Shown here in pieces: positions 62,217 through 64,000 of a stretch of DNA of 64,000 nt. The position numbers and the translations under genes were made by a program. Source of the DNA: Mycolicibacterium moriokaense (GTDB lineage: Bacteria > Actinomycetota > Actinomycetes > Mycobacteriales > Mycobacteriaceae); the NCBI RefSeq assembly GCF_003201655.1, contig NZ_QJJU01000014.1, positions 93,509-157,508 on the forward strand, in the 5' to 3' direction. The notes below the pieces were generated by a model. It did not search any database. It was not told where the DNA came from and saw only the letters and a list, made by a program, of their open reading frames with translations. Each line of letters begins with the position of its first letter. Position 1 is the stretch's first letter.

Positions 62217-62936
62217 ATGACGGAGCCCACCGCCCAGCCCGAACACAAGCAATCATTGTTCGCTCGGGTTGCAACTTGGCTCAACATGGATAGCCCACAG
62301 GGCCTGACACATCAACTCTTCGTCGTCATTTCGTTCCTGTTCGCCCTGTACCTCGCGGCCTTCACCGTATTGGGATGGGCGCAAAGCTGCAGCGGGAAGC
62401 AATGGCTGCAAATCACGGTCGCGGCGATGCTGATCTCAGCGGCTTCAGTAGGCGCCGGATGGCTCCTCGGTTTTCTGTTCGGTCTGCCCCGCTCCATAGA
62501 GAAGGCTGAAGATCGTCGATTACACGGCTATTTAAGTAACACGAATTTGTTGGACGTCTCTGACTGGTTGACCAAGATTATTGTTGGGATTTCGCTGGTG
62601 CAGATCGGCAACCTTCCATCGGCGCTCGGCCGACTCGGACGGAGCATCGCGCCGATGCTCGGCTACTCCCCACAGCGCAATCCCTCCTGTGCAGCTGCTG
62701 TGATTACCAGTGAGGGCGCCATCGGGGGTACCGGGGTCGCTATGTGCCTCAGCACCTTAGTGATCGCATTCTCGGCGGGGTATCTGTTCACGCGCGTGAT
62801 CCTCCTACGGGTCCTGAGACAAGCTGAGCAAGATGAGACAGAGAACGACGGGCAGCCGCCCGGGCCACGGCGAGGACCACCGCGGCAGGCCGACAGCTCC
62901 ACCCCTCGGACAAGCTCGCCCAAGCCGCCGAGGTGA
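62217..62936 (+). CDS. Membrane protein of a conflict-associated type
   Basis: This 239-aa protein has helices near 35-55 (HQLFVVISFLFALYLAAFTV) and 75-95 (MLISAASVGAGWLLGFLFGL). A signature follows: FGLPRSIE, then NLLDVSDWLTKIIVGISLVQ, then a further helix (VAMCLSTLVIAFSAGYLFTR) and a basic Pro-rich tail. The FG-PR...NTNL--SDWLTKI-VG pattern is shared by membrane modules often found beside or fused to prokaryotic immunity domains such as pYEATS. No partner is adjacent here. Function is inferred from pattern. Confidence 0.6.
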   Translation: MTEPTAQPEHKQSLFARVATWLNMDSPQGLTHQLFVVISFLFALYLAAFTVLGWAQSCSGKQWLQITVAAMLISAASVGAGWLLGFLFGLPRSIEKAEDRRLHGYLSNTNLLDVSDWLTKIIVGISLVQIGNLPSALGRLGRSIAPMLGYSPQRNPSCAAAVITSEGAIGGTGVAMCLSTLVIAFSAGYLFTRVILLRVLRQAEQDETENDGQPPGPRRGPPRQADSSTPRTSSPKPPR

Positions 62937-63001
62937 TCGCCGAACATCCCGCCGCACTGCAACTTCGCCTGTTGCAAACCGTCGTTGACCGGACCCCGTG
63001 A
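62894..63001 (+). pseudogene. SPFH/band-7 protein, 3' fragment
   Basis: In a different frame from the membrane protein it overlaps, the sequence reads RQLHPSDKLAQAAEVIAEHP, AALQLRLLQTVVD and stops. AA-I--HPAALQLR-LQT is the C-terminal helix of slipin/SPFH proteins. No SPFH domain precedes it. It marks a deletion or recombination scar. Confidence 0.5.
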
Positions 63002-63628
63002 ACTGGTCCACCTGGCTCAGCCTAACGGGTTCAGGCCAGCTGGGCCGTTCACAAGCAGTGGCGGCAAGCCTTGCCTGCGACCTGACCACGGATCTCATCC
63101 ATAGAGCTGATCCCCGCCATCCTGCTTAACGCTGACATCGAATCCGCGCCCGTTCACAGCATATTCATCGAGACTCAGCACACCCTGGCCGCAGTGATGG
63201 ATCCGTTGGGCCCCAACAAGACCAGTAGACCATCGTCAAGCTCACCGGGATGGCTGTGTCAAAGTAGATCGGCCCCATTGTGACGGGGCTAGTTGGCCCG
63301 GGGTGAGGTCCCTCAGGTGGGGCTATGGCCTGACGTCGCGCGGGAACGGAATGACTGAGTGTGGGCCGCTCAGGGTTCGACCACCCGGCATGGGTCTGTG
63401 CACGCGTAGCGATGACCGGGAACCCGCCGGCGGGTGCCGGGCCGGGCGGCAGGAACACCGCGCCGGTGCCCGGCAAGTCGACATGCTTCGTCGAAGGCGC
63501 AGAGGCGCGCTTAGATCAACAACTTCGACAAGCCTGTCGGGTGATCTCGGATACCGACGTTGAGCTGCGATGTTGAACCAAATAAGTAAGGTCAGCTAAC
63601 AACGTTATCAAACAACAGGTGCACGTTT
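63002..63628. other. No gene recognised
   Basis: Short frames only, none with a recognised motif or good start. The GC-rich part 63290-63480 has several overlapping frames of poor composition. It looks like a graveyard of insertion fragments between the SPFH scar and the repeats. Confidence 0.4.
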
Positions 63629-63748
63629 GTCAATCTTCATTGCATCTCGACACCAGTGCTGTCGAGATGCAGCGAAGATTGACAGGAATCGCCGGGCTAC
63701 TTGACAGAACTTCGGCGTGTCGCGAGAGTTTGTCAATCTTCGCTGCAA
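63629..63748. repeat. Palindromic IS-end-like repeat
   Basis: Inverted 24-bp arms (63629-63652 and 63660-63683; 22 of 24 match) enclose a 7-bp spacer. Two element ends appear to face each other. A third half-arm GTCAATCTTCGCTGCA is at 63732-63747. The right part repeats 57802-57890 and the left arm repeats 12476-12494. Starting TGT with internal repeats of the terminal sequence resembles IS21-type ends; this identification is tentative. Confidence 0.65.
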
Positions 63749-63906
63749 AACCCCAGTTCAGATGCCGCTCCGATACTCGTCGTGCCGCGCGCTGCGGCCA
63801 ATCGTCGCGAGCATCGGCTTCAAAACCCGCCGAGCCGACGGAAGGGCCTCAGGCAACGAATTTAATTTCATCGTCGATGAATCCCAGCACGCTGGCGATC
63901 ACGGTC

Positions 63907-64000
63907 TGAACCGTCTCGGGTTTGATGCCGCTTCCTTCTTTGAGAAGGATGCAGATCATGACCAAGCACTACCCGGTCGAGCAGCGCGAGCGTGCGGTGA
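63907..64000 (+). mobile_element. IS3-type insertion sequence, left end (cut by window)
   Basis: TGAACCGTCTCGGGTTTGAT (63907 onward), followed by CTTTGAGAAGGATG and the transposase ATG, matches the usual left end of actinobacterial IS3-type elements. The element continues beyond base 64000. Confidence 0.65.
63958..64000 (+). CDS. IS3-type transposase OrfA, first codons only
   Basis: Fourteen codons are visible: MTKHYPVEQRERAV. This is the typical start of an IS3-family OrfA helix-turn-helix protein. GAGAAGGATG upstream supplies the ribosome site. The rest lies outside the window. Confidence 0.65.
   Translation, partial: MTKHYPVEQRERAV

Overview
The window looks like a chromosomal segment of a non-tuberculous mycobacterium. 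The base composition is high in GC, GTG and TTG starts are common, genes overlap by 4 bp in long runs, and several genes belong to families typical of the genus: a PknG-type kinase with GlnH and GlnX partners, LpqH-type lipoproteins, a CmrA-type mycolate reductase, EspC-like and EccA proteins. No rRNA, tRNA or CRISPR array was recognised.

Layout. (1) 1-7.4 kb, minus strand: a signalling operon of GlnX-like sensor, GlnH-like lipoprotein, an unknown protein, a PknG-like kinase and a PP2C phosphatase that runs off the window, then a small secreted protein and a decayed HxlR regulator. (2) 7.6-55 kb: a large integrated conjugative island (or integrated plasmid). Its backbone carries a DUF2637 protein, AbiE and VapBC toxin-antitoxin modules, an operon that once began with nrdH, a type VII secretion (T7SS) substrate/toxin cluster, a MobF relaxase with a palindrome-rich candidate oriT, a three-gene CHAT-protease cluster, and a type IV secretion (T4SS) block with an orphan EccA ATPase. 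(3) 55-64 kb: accessory or chromosomal genes (SnoaL-like protein, LpqH-like lipoprotein, CHAD protein, TetR with operators and a divergent AhpD-like/cyclase operon, cmrA, a conflict-type membrane protein), several gene fragments, IS-end-like repeats, and the start of an IS3-type element cut by the window end.

Two tyrosine-recombinase transposons sit inside the island and both can be delimited from sequence alone. Element 1 (about 14346-23334) carries three overlapping recombinase genes plus a TnpC-like coiled-coil gene. It splits nrdH into a 58-codon front half and a 29-codon back half that join perfectly when the insert is removed. Its ends are inverted (GTGTTCTCC / GGAGAACAC), so joining them in a circle would give a perfect 18-bp palindrome. 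Element 2 (about 27290-35786) carries TnpA, TnpB and TnpC and is bounded by 11-bp inverted arms with 6-bp direct repeats (CAACCC). Its circle junction would have an 11-6-11 layout like a Xer/dif site. Its cargo includes a serine resolvase with a res-like region and four related small wHTH-like proteins.

The candidate undescribed system is at 43516-45193: a small acidic protein, a minimal CHAT/caspase-like protease (His62/Cys94) and a 248-aa protein with a hydrophobic helix. The arrangement resembles protease-activated membrane-effector defence pairs. Functions are inferred from motifs and context; no database search was run.
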